DNA from: Flammeovirgaceae bacterium
GTDB taxonomy: Bacteria; Bacteroidota; Bacteroidia; Cytophagales; Flammeovirgaceae
Assembly: GCA_019634305.1 (NCBI GenBank)
Contig: JAHQVQ010000022.1
Location: 1-49,535, forward strand
DNA length: 49,535 nucleotides
Direction: 5' to 3'
Translations under genes and position numbers: made by a program
Part shown: in pieces, positions 7,910 through 16,818 of the stretch
Layout: the number at the start of each line of letters is the position of its first letter
How positions within the stretch are numbered: position 1 is the first letter of the stretch
Notes under the pieces: model-generated
The model's input: only the letters and a program-made list of their open reading frames with translations
Told to the model about the DNA's origin: nothing
Database searches by the model: none

Positions 7910-10900
7910 ATGAACAAACTTATTCAAATCAGCTTAATCAACTTGGTATTCTGTTTTCTATTGGCAATTTCCGCTTCAGGGCAAAATGGTTTTACAGAAA
8001 AAGCAGTCAATTACAATATCAACCTAAACGGTGAAAAAGATGGAGGTCTTTCTTTTGGCTTTTTAAATGATGACCAGCATCTTGATTTAATCGTCAATAC
8101 TTTTCAGGATGATATCAACCACCGAACCAGGGTCTATTTCTTCAATCCATCTACCAAATCATTTGATGATGTCACTGCAACAAATTGTAAGGGTTGTATA
8201 ACCCCAGGTTTACCTGGAAGTTCAGTAATGGAAAGATCCATGGTTATTGCCGACTTTAACAATGACGGTGCAAATGATTTTGTTCGAAATTCAGCAGAAA
8301 GACTTGAGGTTTACCTGAATAATGGCAGCTCAAAAGGTTTTACCTTTGGAGAAGGAATTGACCAACAGCCAAACTTTGTACTTTTCACCACAGACCTGAC
8401 CAACCCTTCCGATACACTTTTCAGAATTCCTGGAGGTATGAACACGGAAGGAATTGGAGTTTTGGATTTTGATAACGATGGTGATCTTGACCTTTTTATT
8501 GAAAACCATAACTGGGGGATGGAAATTTACCGAAACAAAGGATTTGCCAGTGGTGAATTTGAATATGTTTCTCCTCAATCAATCGGTCTACCTGTGGGAG
8601 CTTTAAATGCTGGTGATGGTGATTATGCTTCTGTTACTGACTTTAATGATGATGGTTATGTTGATATAATAGCCAGAAAAAATGAATATATAGAATATGA
8701 TTTTGCGGTAAACAACCCCAATAATCCAGGTAACTTCATTAATGCCCTGGATATTCAGGATGCTGATAATAATAATAAAGGCTCTGTTTCTTTATATGAT
8801 TTTGATAATGACGGAGACTTTGATTTGATCTGGACTGCAGCTGATTCTACAATTATTTACCAAAGAGAGAAATTCGGTTTTAATCCCCTTCCCCAAAGTA
8901 TTACAGGTATTTCTCCAGTTATTGGAAATCAAATAGATGGGCTGGCTTGTGGTGATATTGATAATGATGGTGACATTGATATTTTTCTAGCTGATGATGA
9001 AGGCGAAAGTTTTTTATTCATCAATCAAATAAATGATCCTGTTCTAGGACCTAATGCTGGTCAACCTATGCAATTTATAAGAGAGAATCGGGGAATTAAT
9101 TTGAATGGAGATGGAGAAGGTTGTGTATTTGTTGATTTTGACCAAGATGGAGACCTTGATCTGTATGTAAACATGAATGATAAAGCGAATCAGTTTTGGG
9201 AAAATGACCTTAATAATGCGACTTGGGCAAACGGAACAAGTGGGAATAATATCTCGAAATCTGAGGATTATTTATTCGTGAAAATTCTGGAAGACAGAGA
9301 TGAAAATGCGAATCATTTGGGAACTCAAAGATTGGCCTTAGGAGCTACAGTAAAATTAAAAGACTGTTGTGGTAGAGTAATAAGTGGAGTAAGAGAAGTA
9401 AATGGTGGAAATGGCCATGGAACTCAAGACCCTTCTATTGTTCACTTTGGTTTGCCAGATGGCCCACTAACTGACTATATTGTAGAAGTAAGATATCCTG
9501 CTTATTTGAAAAATGGAAAATACGACAGGGATACGGTAGAAATAAAGGTTATTCCATCAGAACTTACTAATCATTTATTAGTGGTAAAGGCAATAGATGA
9601 AACTGATGAAACATTATTCTGCAATAAACCTCCTGTTGCAGTAAATGATACTTTAACAGGATTTATTGATTCTGATGTAATAGGTAATGTGTTAGACAAT
9701 GATTCTGATCCTAACAATGACCCAATCGTTGTTGATACCATTCCTGTAATTGCCCCGGAACATGGAACATTGGAGTTAAATTCAGATGGAAGTTTTGCTT
9801 ATACACCAGATTCAACTTTTGTTGGAGAAGATCAGTTTACCTACCAAATATCAGATCCTTGTGGGGTAACTGATGAGGCAATAGCTTTTATCTCAATTTT
9901 TCCTTGTAAGATTATTGATTGTACAGCTCCAATAGCCAAAGAAGACATTTATGTATTGCCAGGCTGTACTGAAAGTTTCCAGGGCTCAGTTTTCGCCAAC
10001 GATACTACTTTCGATTGTTCTGGAAAAAGATCTTTTGAACTTCTGACAGTTCCTGATAGTACTTATGGGGAATTTGATTTTACCACCTTCGCAACCAATG
10101 GTTTATTCACTTTTAAACCTGACAGTAATTATTTTGGAACATTTGAATTCTCTTACAACCTATGCACAACTTCAGCAAAATGCGGAGATCTTTGTGATAG
10201 CACCACTGTCAAAATTACAGTTGAAGAATGTATCACTTGTTTACCTCCGGCATTAGGGAAAGATTTCTTTTCTTTCCATAGCTGCCCGGATACCTTCAAA
10301 GTAAACTTTGCCGTAAACGATACGCTTCCTACAAATTGTGATCAATTGGTATATAACCTTGTTCAGGATGGTAAATTCGGCAAATCAACATTAAATCAGG
10401 ATGGGATTTTAGAGTATGTATTAGATAATTCAGGTTATGTTGGGTTTGACACTCTGATTTATGCTGGTGCATGTATAGATTGTGAATCTGAACCAACTGC
10501 TATTGACACCACCACAATAATATTTGAATTTACAGAATGCGAAGATTGCGAAAATGACAAGCCTCAATTGGCAGATCATCAATTAGATTATGACAATTGT
10601 AGTCCTTTAATAACTGGAAACCTGGCTGACAATACTGTAATTTCTCCAAATTGTGATTCGTTGATTTTCTCAGCAGATAATTTGATAAAACCTGTAAATG
10701 GAAAAGTAGTAATTAAGGAAAATGGGAAGTTTACCTATACTTTAAATGACCCGAACTTTGTTGGTGTTGATACATTCTCCTATATAGGAGTCTGTGCAGG
10801 ATGTGAGGCAACTCCTCTTGCATTCGATACGGCAAAAGTTTATTTAAATATTACAGCCTGCCCGGATACAGTTTGTAAAGCACCATCCCTAATGGACGAC

Positions 10901-12412
10901 TATTTTGTATACATCGCATGTGATACCACTTTTGATGGAATAGCAGCAATTAATGATGTAATGCCAAATAATTGTGATAGCCTGATTTTCGAATTGGTAG
11001 GAGACGATATGGCCGTAAATGGATCCATTGATTTTAGAAATGATGGTAGTTTTACTTATACCCTAAATGACACTTCATATACCGGAGTTGAAACTTTCCA
11101 GTATAGAGCAGTTTGTTTCAGTTGTGAAGGAACTACCTCAGCATATGATACGGCTACTATAAGTATTGAAATACAGAAATGTCCTGATATTCCCCAATGT
11201 TCTCCGCCTGAATTAATTGATGATGAATTAAATTATCTAAATTGTACTTCAATCTTCTTAGGTGATGTTGGAATCAATGATATCTTCTCTGATTCCTGCA
11301 ATATGCCTACTTTCCAGGTTGTAGAAGGAATGACGGCAAATCACGGTGAATTCAAGCTTCAAAATAATGGGAAATTCGAGTATATACTTTACGACTCAAC
11401 ATTTATTGGTACAGACAGTATTCAATATATTGGAGTCTGCATGGGTTGTGAAGCCTTTAAAGCTTCCTTCGATACAGCCTGGGTAAAATTCACAATTACA
11501 GAATGTCCAATACCAACTTGCCCTAAACCTGAATTAGGTGATGATAGTTTTAAATATGATTGTGAAAGTGGTTTAACAGGGAATGCTCTTGAAAATGACC
11601 TTTTACCTCCTACATGTAAAGAGCCAAAATTTTTCTTATTGGACAATAGTGGCCCTAATTATGGGGAAATAACATTTAATGAGAATGGGACTTTCAGATA
11701 CCTTGTGAATGATACAGAATTTAAAGGTATAGATTCCCTTCAATACTTTGTAGTATGCGAAGGATGCTCTAATATAGGAACTGTCTACGATACTGCTTCC
11801 ATTTATATTGATGTATGTTGCGATATACCAATTGCCGAAAATGATGCATATGATTCGGAAGGATGTGAATCCATTGAATTCTCAGAAAGTGTTGCTGCCA
11901 ATGATTCTCTTACAGAATTTTACAGGTATGCTGTGCTGGATAATGGCATAACAAAACTTGAAGGTTATGTAGATATGGATAAAGAAGGATTCTTTACCTA
12001 TACTCCTCCAGTAGGTCAGGGAGGAACCGATGAATTTATATACTCAGTTTGTAGTGATGACTGTAATTTATGTGATACTGCAACGGTCACAATTACCAGG
12101 GCTCCGATCAAAGTATATGAATTGGTTACTCCTGATGATTCAGGTCATAATGATATCTGGTATATCGATAATATTTCCTGCTACCCTAATAGTGTGGTCA
12201 AAATATTCAATAGATGGGGAAATCTGGTTTTCGAAAAGAAGGGCTACAAAAATGATGAAGTTAATTCGTGGTATGGTCAGGTTAATAAGAATACTGGTAT
12301 TAGTGTAAAAGATAAGGTTCCGGATGGCACCTATTTCTATATCCTAGACCTTGGAGATGGTAGCGATACTATTAGCGGATATGTTGAAATAAGAGGAACA
12401 ACAACAGATTAA
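7910..12412 (+). CDS. T9SS type-B surface protein with FG-GAP, ASPIC and cadherin-like repeats
   Basis: A 1500-residue secreted protein. An N-terminal signal peptide ends near residue 24 (ISASGQN). Residues about 30-450 are FG-GAP/VCBS-type beta-propeller repeats with calcium loops such as DFDNDGDLDLF, DFNDDGYVDII, DIDNDGDIDIF and DFDQDGDLDLY. About 455-560 resemble an ASPIC/UnbV domain (LGATVKL, VHFGLPDG). Then come eight tandem units of about 100 residues (about 570-1400), related to cadherin-like/VCBS Ig domains, with shared features (ND near the start, G.F.YTLND-type strand) and many conserved cysteines. The last about 85 residues (VKIFNRWGNLVFEK ... PDGTYFYILDL ... GYVEIRG) are the gliding-motility-associated CHU_C sorting domain that sends type-B substrates through the type IX system. 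The SprF-like gene directly downstream supports this. Likely role: adhesion at the cell surface. Confidence 0.93.
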   Translation: MNKLIQISLINLVFCFLLAISASGQNGFTEKAVNYNINLNGEKDGGLSFGFLNDDQHLDLIVNTFQDDINHRTRVYFFNPSTKSFDDVTATNCKGCITPGLPGSSVMERSMVIADFNNDGANDFVRNSAERLEVYLNNGSSKGFTFGEGIDQQPNFVLFTTDLTNPSDTLFRIPGGMNTEGIGVLDFDNDGDLDLFIENHNWGMEIYRNKGFASGEFEYVSPQSIGLPVGALNAGDGDYASVTDFNDDGYVDIIARKNEYIEYDFAVNNPNNPGNFINALDIQDADNNNKGSVSLYDFDNDGDFDLIWTAADSTIIYQREKFGFNPLPQSITGISPVIGNQIDGLACGDIDNDGDIDIFLADDEGESFLFINQINDPVLGPNAGQPMQFIRENRGINLNGDGEGCVFVDFDQDGDLDLYVNMNDKANQFWENDLNNATWANGTSGNNISKSEDYLFVKILEDRDENANHLGTQRLALGATVKLKDCCGRVISGVREVNGGNGHGTQDPSIVHFGLPDGPLTDYIVEVRYPAYLKNGKYDRDTVEIKVIPSELTNHLLVVKAIDETDETLFCNKPPVAVNDTLTGFIDSDVIGNVLDNDSDPNNDPIVVDTIPVIAPEHGTLELNSDGSFAYTPDSTFVGEDQFTYQISDPCGVTDEAIAFISIFPCKIIDCTAPIAKEDIYVLPGCTESFQGSVFANDTTFDCSGKRSFELLTVPDSTYGEFDFTTFATNGLFTFKPDSNYFGTFEFSYNLCTTSAKCGDLCDSTTVKITVEECITCLPPALGKDFFSFHSCPDTFKVNFAVNDTLPTNCDQLVYNLVQDGKFGKSTLNQDGILEYVLDNSGYVGFDTLIYAGACIDCESEPTAIDTTTIIFEFTECEDCENDKPQLADHQLDYDNCSPLITGNLADNTVISPNCDSLIFSADNLIKPVNGKVVIKENGKFTYTLNDPNFVGVDTFSYIGVCAGCEATPLAFDTAKVYLNITACPDTVCKAPSLMDDYFVYIACDTTFDGIAAINDVMPNNCDSLIFELVGDDMAVNGSIDFRNDGSFTYTLNDTSYTGVETFQYRAVCFSCEGTTSAYDTATISIEIQKCPDIPQCSPPELIDDELNYLNCTSIFLGDVGINDIFSDSCNMPTFQVVEGMTANHGEFKLQNNGKFEYILYDSTFIGTDSIQYIGVCMGCEAFKASFDTAWVKFTITECPIPTCPKPELGDDSFKYDCESGLTGNALENDLLPPTCKEPKFFLLDNSGPNYGEITFNENGTFRYLVNDTEFKGIDSLQYFVVCEGCSNIGTVYDTASIYIDVCCDIPIAENDAYDSEGCESIEFSESVAANDSLTEFYRYAVLDNGITKLEGYVDMDKEGFFTYTPPVGQGGTDEFIYSVCSDDCNLCDTATVTITRAPIKVYELVTPDDSGHNDIWYIDNISCYPNSVVKIFNRWGNLVFEKKGYKNDEVNSWYGQVNKNTGISVKDKVPDGTYFYILDLGDGSDTISGYVEIRGTTTD

Positions 12413-12473
12413 AAAAAACATCAATCTCAAAACCATTCTCTTGTAAGGAATTTGTTTTGAGAATAAATAATAT

Positions 12474-12491
12474 TTTGGCAAAAAGCCAAAA
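12474..12491. repeat. Small inverted repeat after the surface-protein gene
   Basis: TTTTGGC and GCCAAAA form a 7-bp stem with a short A-rich loop. A longer, weaker pairing (CTCAAAAC with GTTTTGAG) precedes it at about 12426-12462. Neither is followed by a good T-run, so they are more likely RNA-processing or stability elements than terminators. Confidence 0.3.
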
Positions 12492-12576
12492 GGGAGGAAT
12501 TACTTTCCAAGTGTTCAAATCCCCTTAACAACAAAATGTACTTTCTCTGTGAAAAGAATCAAAGTACTTACAAACA

Positions 12577-12620
12577 AACAGGAGTCTGAAAACTTCAACC
12601 AACATTTGGACTCCTGTTTA
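12577..12620 (+). repeat. 11-bp inverted repeat in front of the PorP/SprF gene
   Basis: AAACAGGAGTC and GACTCCTGTTT are perfect inverted repeats with a 22-base loop, ending 34 bases before the PorP/SprF start codon. The following ATTAAAAC is a poor T-run, so termination would be partial at best. It may set the relative levels of the surface protein and its export partner. Confidence 0.45.
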
Positions 12621-12654
12621 TTAAAACTATTATAACTTACAAAAAGAAGATAAA

Positions 12655-13572
12655 ATGAACTATCAAATCATTCAAAAAATCTTTGTGATTGTTATGGTAT
12701 TGTGTAGTGCTACCAGCTATGGCCAACAAGACCCAATTTACACACAATATATGTTCAATGGTATGGTAATAAACCCAGCTTATGCAGGAAGCCATGAATC
12801 TATTAGTTTATCCGCCTTATCCAGAATTCAATGGACTGATACCGGGAGTGGAAAACCTTTTACTTCAACCTTTTCAGGTCATGCTCCTGTTCAACACAAT
12901 CTTGCAGTAGGTGTATCTTTTGTAAATGACCATATTGGTGTTACAGATCGGAACATGCTTATGGGAGCTTTGGCCTATAAAATACCAGTAGGTTTGGGTA
13001 AACTATCATTTGGTTTACAAGCGGGATTGTCCACTTACAAGGCAGGAACTTTGTTAGCAAAAGATCCTAATGATCCCTTAAACCAACAAATAGACCCAAC
13101 AGCAAGACCGGAATTTGGCGCTGGTGTATATTATTATACAGATAAGTTTTTCCTTGGATTCTCTGCCCCAAATTTAATGAATCAACAATTTGGAGAAAGT
13201 GATTCAGAATCTTATATTAAGTTACAAAAACATTATTTTGCATATAGTGGCTATGTTTTTACTTTTTCTGAATCATTAAAATTCAGGCCAAATGTATTGG
13301 TGAAATATGTTGAAGGTGCTCCAATTCAAATGGACTTAAATGCCAGCTTTTTATTCAATGAAACACTTTGGCTGGGTGCTTCTTACAGATCATTAGATGC
13401 ATTAAGTATAATAGCCGAAATCCAATTGAAGAATCCTATGATCAGAATTGGATACGCCTATGATTTTGCCACCACTGACTTAATGAAAGAGCAGTATGGA
13501 ACTCATGAAATTGTGTTAAATTATAGGTTTGGAATCAATAAGAATGTAATTTTAACTCCACGTTACTTCTAA
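12655..13572 (+). CDS. PorP/SprF family type IX secretion membrane protein
   Basis: A 305-residue outer-membrane beta-barrel protein with a signal peptide ending SYGQQ (about residue 24). The opening mature segment QQDPIYTQYMFNGM and the NPAYAGS motif are diagnostic of the PorP/SprF family, and the C-terminus ends in alternating aromatic strands (YRFGINKNVILTPRYF). In Flavobacterium, SprF is needed for secretion of the adhesin SprB, which carries a type-B sorting domain; similar SprF paralogues are paired with individual type-B substrates. Here the gene lies 242 bases downstream of such a substrate and four bases before an OmpA-family gene, so it is most likely the dedicated export or anchoring partner. 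Confidence 0.93.
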   Translation: MNYQIIQKIFVIVMVLCSATSYGQQDPIYTQYMFNGMVINPAYAGSHESISLSALSRIQWTDTGSGKPFTSTFSGHAPVQHNLAVGVSFVNDHIGVTDRNMLMGALAYKIPVGLGKLSFGLQAGLSTYKAGTLLAKDPNDPLNQQIDPTARPEFGAGVYYYTDKFFLGFSAPNLMNQQFGESDSESYIKLQKHYFAYSGYVFTFSESLKFRPNVLVKYVEGAPIQMDLNASFLFNETLWLGASYRSLDALSIIAEIQLKNPMIRIGYAYDFATTDLMKEQYGTHEIVLNYRFGINKNVILTPRYF

Positions 13573-13576
13573 AACC

Positions 13577-16500
13577 ATGATAAAGAATTTTACTTTTTTA
13601 ACTTTTGTACTGCTTATTTTCATTTTCCCACAATTACAAGCCCAGGAAAAAACGACATATTTAGAAATAGCAGACCAAAAATTTGAAGTTGATTCTTTTA
13701 AACTGGCAGCAAAGTATTATAAAAAACATTTAAAGAAAGTAAAAAACGATTCCCTAGTTTTGGACAAACTGGGGAATTCTTATTATCAGAGCTTTAAGCA
13801 ATATTTAGGAAGCCAGGATTTCTCTAATGCCCAGCTTTATTTCAAAAAATATATAAACACACTTAAGCAAAATAATTCACTCACTTATGGAAAAGTGAAG
13901 AATGATTATTATAACCTCACCATTGGCTTCCTCTCTGAAAAGAACTACCCTCAATCACTTCGTATTTACGAGAAAGAAATGATACCATTGGTAAAGGAAA
14001 GTGGTAACAAAGTCGATGCAATTACTTTAAAAAGGGAAATGGGTTTGTATTATGTGGATCTTGGTAATTATTCGAAAGCAAAAAAGTATTTAGAAAAGAT
14101 TTATCCGGATCAGGACAGCATATATAAAAGTGCGAATACCCTACTTTGCCAGGGAAGTGCTGGTGATGAAAAATATTCCAGTTTTATCAACATGGGCAAA
14201 CTGGATGCAGCTAGAATGTACCGTTTCTTATATAAGTATGAAAAGGATTCCACTCAGGGTCAACTTTTTAACTTACTGATAGCCAGATCATATTGGGAAA
14301 GTGGAGCTTTGTTTAAAGGATCTTCCCTTTATTGGTACGATAAAATCATTACCGATAAGGATGTTGATAATATCCTCAAGAAAACGCAAATTTTTGTAGA
14401 GCAGGATTATTGTCAGTCCTGGCGGTCTAACCCCGATGCCACATTTTCATTGGAGGAAGAAAAAAAGAACCTGGACATTATTAGATATGCAGAATTAAAC
14501 CTGAACCAGACTGGAAAATACCTGGAAGCAAAAGCATTGTTGAAAAAAGTAAGATGGGATGACCAATTAGACCCGAATGCACCAGAAATGGATCTCTTTG
14601 ATAATGTAATTGTAGTTAATCCGATTGGAACTGAATCTGTGAATTTAAGCGGATCAGAATTTGGTCCTACGATTTATAAAAATGAAACACTACTTTTTGC
14701 TTCAGATAGAAATACAGCAAATCCTGTAACTTATAACCTGGCAGATGAGGACAGAAGGCCATACGACATCCTCATGTATTCTTTGATTAAAAAGGATAGA
14801 AAGGGAATTTTACAGTTAACTCCAGAACGGGGAAAAACTGATCTTGATACTGCGTCCTTAGCCAACTCCGATGAAGGAATAGAAACTTTACCTAAATTTT
14901 TCGAAGCCGAACGAAATGTTTCCTATAATGAAGGGGCAATTGCTTTTTTTCCAGGTATTTGGAATAAAGCAATTTTTACAGGAAACTACTATTCAGATAA
15001 AAAGGACTTAAACAAAAAAGATAAATTAAGTAAAGCTAAGCTTAACCCTTTAAAATTATTCATTGCGGAAAGACCAACTGATTCTGCTTCATGGGAAATT
15101 GCTAATCAGGTAGAATTTTCGGGTGATTTGGCCTATTTACTAAATGACGAAAAGGTAAATGTCGGCCATCCAAGTTTAGTTCAGGCCAATGGAAAAACAA
15201 TGATGTTTTTCTCCTCTGATGCCAATCAAAATAATTCAGATATTTACTTTTCCGTATTTGACCAAGAAACTGAGAAATTTAGTGAGGTAAAACATCTTCC
15301 CCCAACTGTCAATACAATTGGAAATGAAGTATTCCCATTTGTTCATAAAGATAAAAATGAAAATTTAACTTTGTTTTTCTCTTCCAACAGACAAGGCGGA
15401 ATGGGAGGATTGGATATTTACGAAATACAACTTGATAAAAATGGAATACCTGTTGGGGAAATTAAAAACCTAAAGAACCCTGATAGCCAAATCAATACGC
15501 TTAATTCTGATGGAGATGATTTTGCATTGGTGATGAATGAAATGGGCAGTGGAGGATATTTCTCTTCTGACAGAAATAATAACCAGGATGATATTTACAA
15601 ATTCAGAATCTACAAAATGGAAATTGTAGTGATGGATAAAGACTCTCTAAAACCCATCTATAATGCTGACCTGAGTTTTTCGGCTACAAATGTTCCTTTT
15701 CATCAAAATGATTCTACGGACACCAATGGATTTTTGAACGTAAAACAATTTCCTTTAAATGATTACATCGATTTTCATTCAATAGCATTTGGCTATAGAC
15801 CGGGCAAGTCAGGTGTGTATACAGTTGAGGATTCCATTCCACTCAATGGAATAATCAGAGATACAATTTGGCTAGAAAAAGTTCCTGCTAAAGTAATTGT
15901 ATTGGCAAATATTGAAAGCGAACAACAGGTATTTATTGAACTTAAGAAGCCTTTTGATGGAACTACTCAAAATGGTTTGAAAGTACATATAGAACCAAAT
16001 GTTCTTTATGAATTAATTGATGAAAATGGGAGTAACAGGTTAATCAATACTGAAAGTGAAGACCCCTACTCTACTGCTATCCCTATTGGTAGTTTTTTCG
16101 AGATAAAAGATTTTGATCAGGAAGCCAAAAGGATTGCTTTTGAAGATAGCCTAAATCATCATGGGATTATAATTGAAGAACATACCCTTATTAACAATAT
16201 TCGGTATATCACTGGGAGAAATGCATTTAATAATGCTGATGGAAAAGTAAGCCCCATAAAAGAATTAAAAAATATATCAAAATTAATGATTGTTGATTAC
16301 CCCCACCTTACCGTAAAAATCAGTTCTCATACAGATAAGTGTCCCTATTCTAATTTTACGGAGGATAAAAACAATAACTATCGATTGTCCGAAAGGAGAA
16401 ATCAGGCAGCCAGGGACACTCTCCTGGACCAGTCTATTGAAGGAAATAAAATTGAAGAAAATAGAATTATAACTTGTGCTTTCGGTCAGGAATTTCCGGT

Positions 16501-16753
16501 TCACAATATCTATCCTACCGAACCTAAAGGCTATAATTTAAAACCCCGTGACAAAAGAGTGAATAAAAAAAGAGGTACTCCTTGTAAAAATATGTTCAAC
16601 CGAAGGACAGAATTTAAATTTATCTATCCAAATCGTACTAACTTTGGGGAAGATTGTGATTGTGATAAAAATAATATTTATAGTATCGAAGATTCCAGAA
16701 TAGAACCAGATTTTATTCCAGAAGAAGAAACAGAAAAATTAGGCAAACTTTAA
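13577..16753 (+). CDS. OmpA-family protein with TPR and PD40 repeats (first paralogue)
   Basis: A 1058-residue envelope protein with a signal peptide (cleavage near LQAQE, residue 22). Residues about 25-300 contain TPR-like helices, about 350-690 contain PD40/WD40-like propeller blades (FGPTIYKNETLLFASDRN, LTLFFSSNRQGGMGGLDIYE split across blades), about 695-775 look like a carboxypeptidase-regulatory or CNA-B-like beta domain, and about 870-1035 form an OmpA-like peptidoglycan-binding domain (KISSHTDKCP, LSERRNQAARD, MFNRRTEFKF). This order matches PorE-type components linked to the type IX system. It starts four bases after the SprF-like gene, so the two are surely cotranscribed. It probably links the SprF/substrate complex to the peptidoglycan. 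Confidence 0.9.
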   Translation: MIKNFTFLTFVLLIFIFPQLQAQEKTTYLEIADQKFEVDSFKLAAKYYKKHLKKVKNDSLVLDKLGNSYYQSFKQYLGSQDFSNAQLYFKKYINTLKQNNSLTYGKVKNDYYNLTIGFLSEKNYPQSLRIYEKEMIPLVKESGNKVDAITLKREMGLYYVDLGNYSKAKKYLEKIYPDQDSIYKSANTLLCQGSAGDEKYSSFINMGKLDAARMYRFLYKYEKDSTQGQLFNLLIARSYWESGALFKGSSLYWYDKIITDKDVDNILKKTQIFVEQDYCQSWRSNPDATFSLEEEKKNLDIIRYAELNLNQTGKYLEAKALLKKVRWDDQLDPNAPEMDLFDNVIVVNPIGTESVNLSGSEFGPTIYKNETLLFASDRNTANPVTYNLADEDRRPYDILMYSLIKKDRKGILQLTPERGKTDLDTASLANSDEGIETLPKFFEAERNVSYNEGAIAFFPGIWNKAIFTGNYYSDKKDLNKKDKLSKAKLNPLKLFIAERPTDSASWEIANQVEFSGDLAYLLNDEKVNVGHPSLVQANGKTMMFFSSDANQNNSDIYFSVFDQETEKFSEVKHLPPTVNTIGNEVFPFVHKDKNENLTLFFSSNRQGGMGGLDIYEIQLDKNGIPVGEIKNLKNPDSQINTLNSDGDDFALVMNEMGSGGYFSSDRNNNQDDIYKFRIYKMEIVVMDKDSLKPIYNADLSFSATNVPFHQNDSTDTNGFLNVKQFPLNDYIDFHSIAFGYRPGKSGVYTVEDSIPLNGIIRDTIWLEKVPAKVIVLANIESEQQVFIELKKPFDGTTQNGLKVHIEPNVLYELIDENGSNRLINTESEDPYSTAIPIGSFFEIKDFDQEAKRIAFEDSLNHHGIIIEEHTLINNIRYITGRNAFNNADGKVSPIKELKNISKLMIVDYPHLTVKISSHTDKCPYSNFTEDKNNNYRLSERRNQAARDTLLDQSIEGNKIEENRIITCAFGQEFPVHNIYPTEPKGYNLKPRDKRVNKKRGTPCKNMFNRRTEFKFIYPNRTNFGEDCDCDKNNIYSIEDSRIEPDFIPEEETEKLGKL

Positions 16754-16818
16754 TGACTGGCCAACAGAAAAAATATTTTCTCCACCAGCTCAACTAACAA
16801 AACTCAAAATTACTAGGA

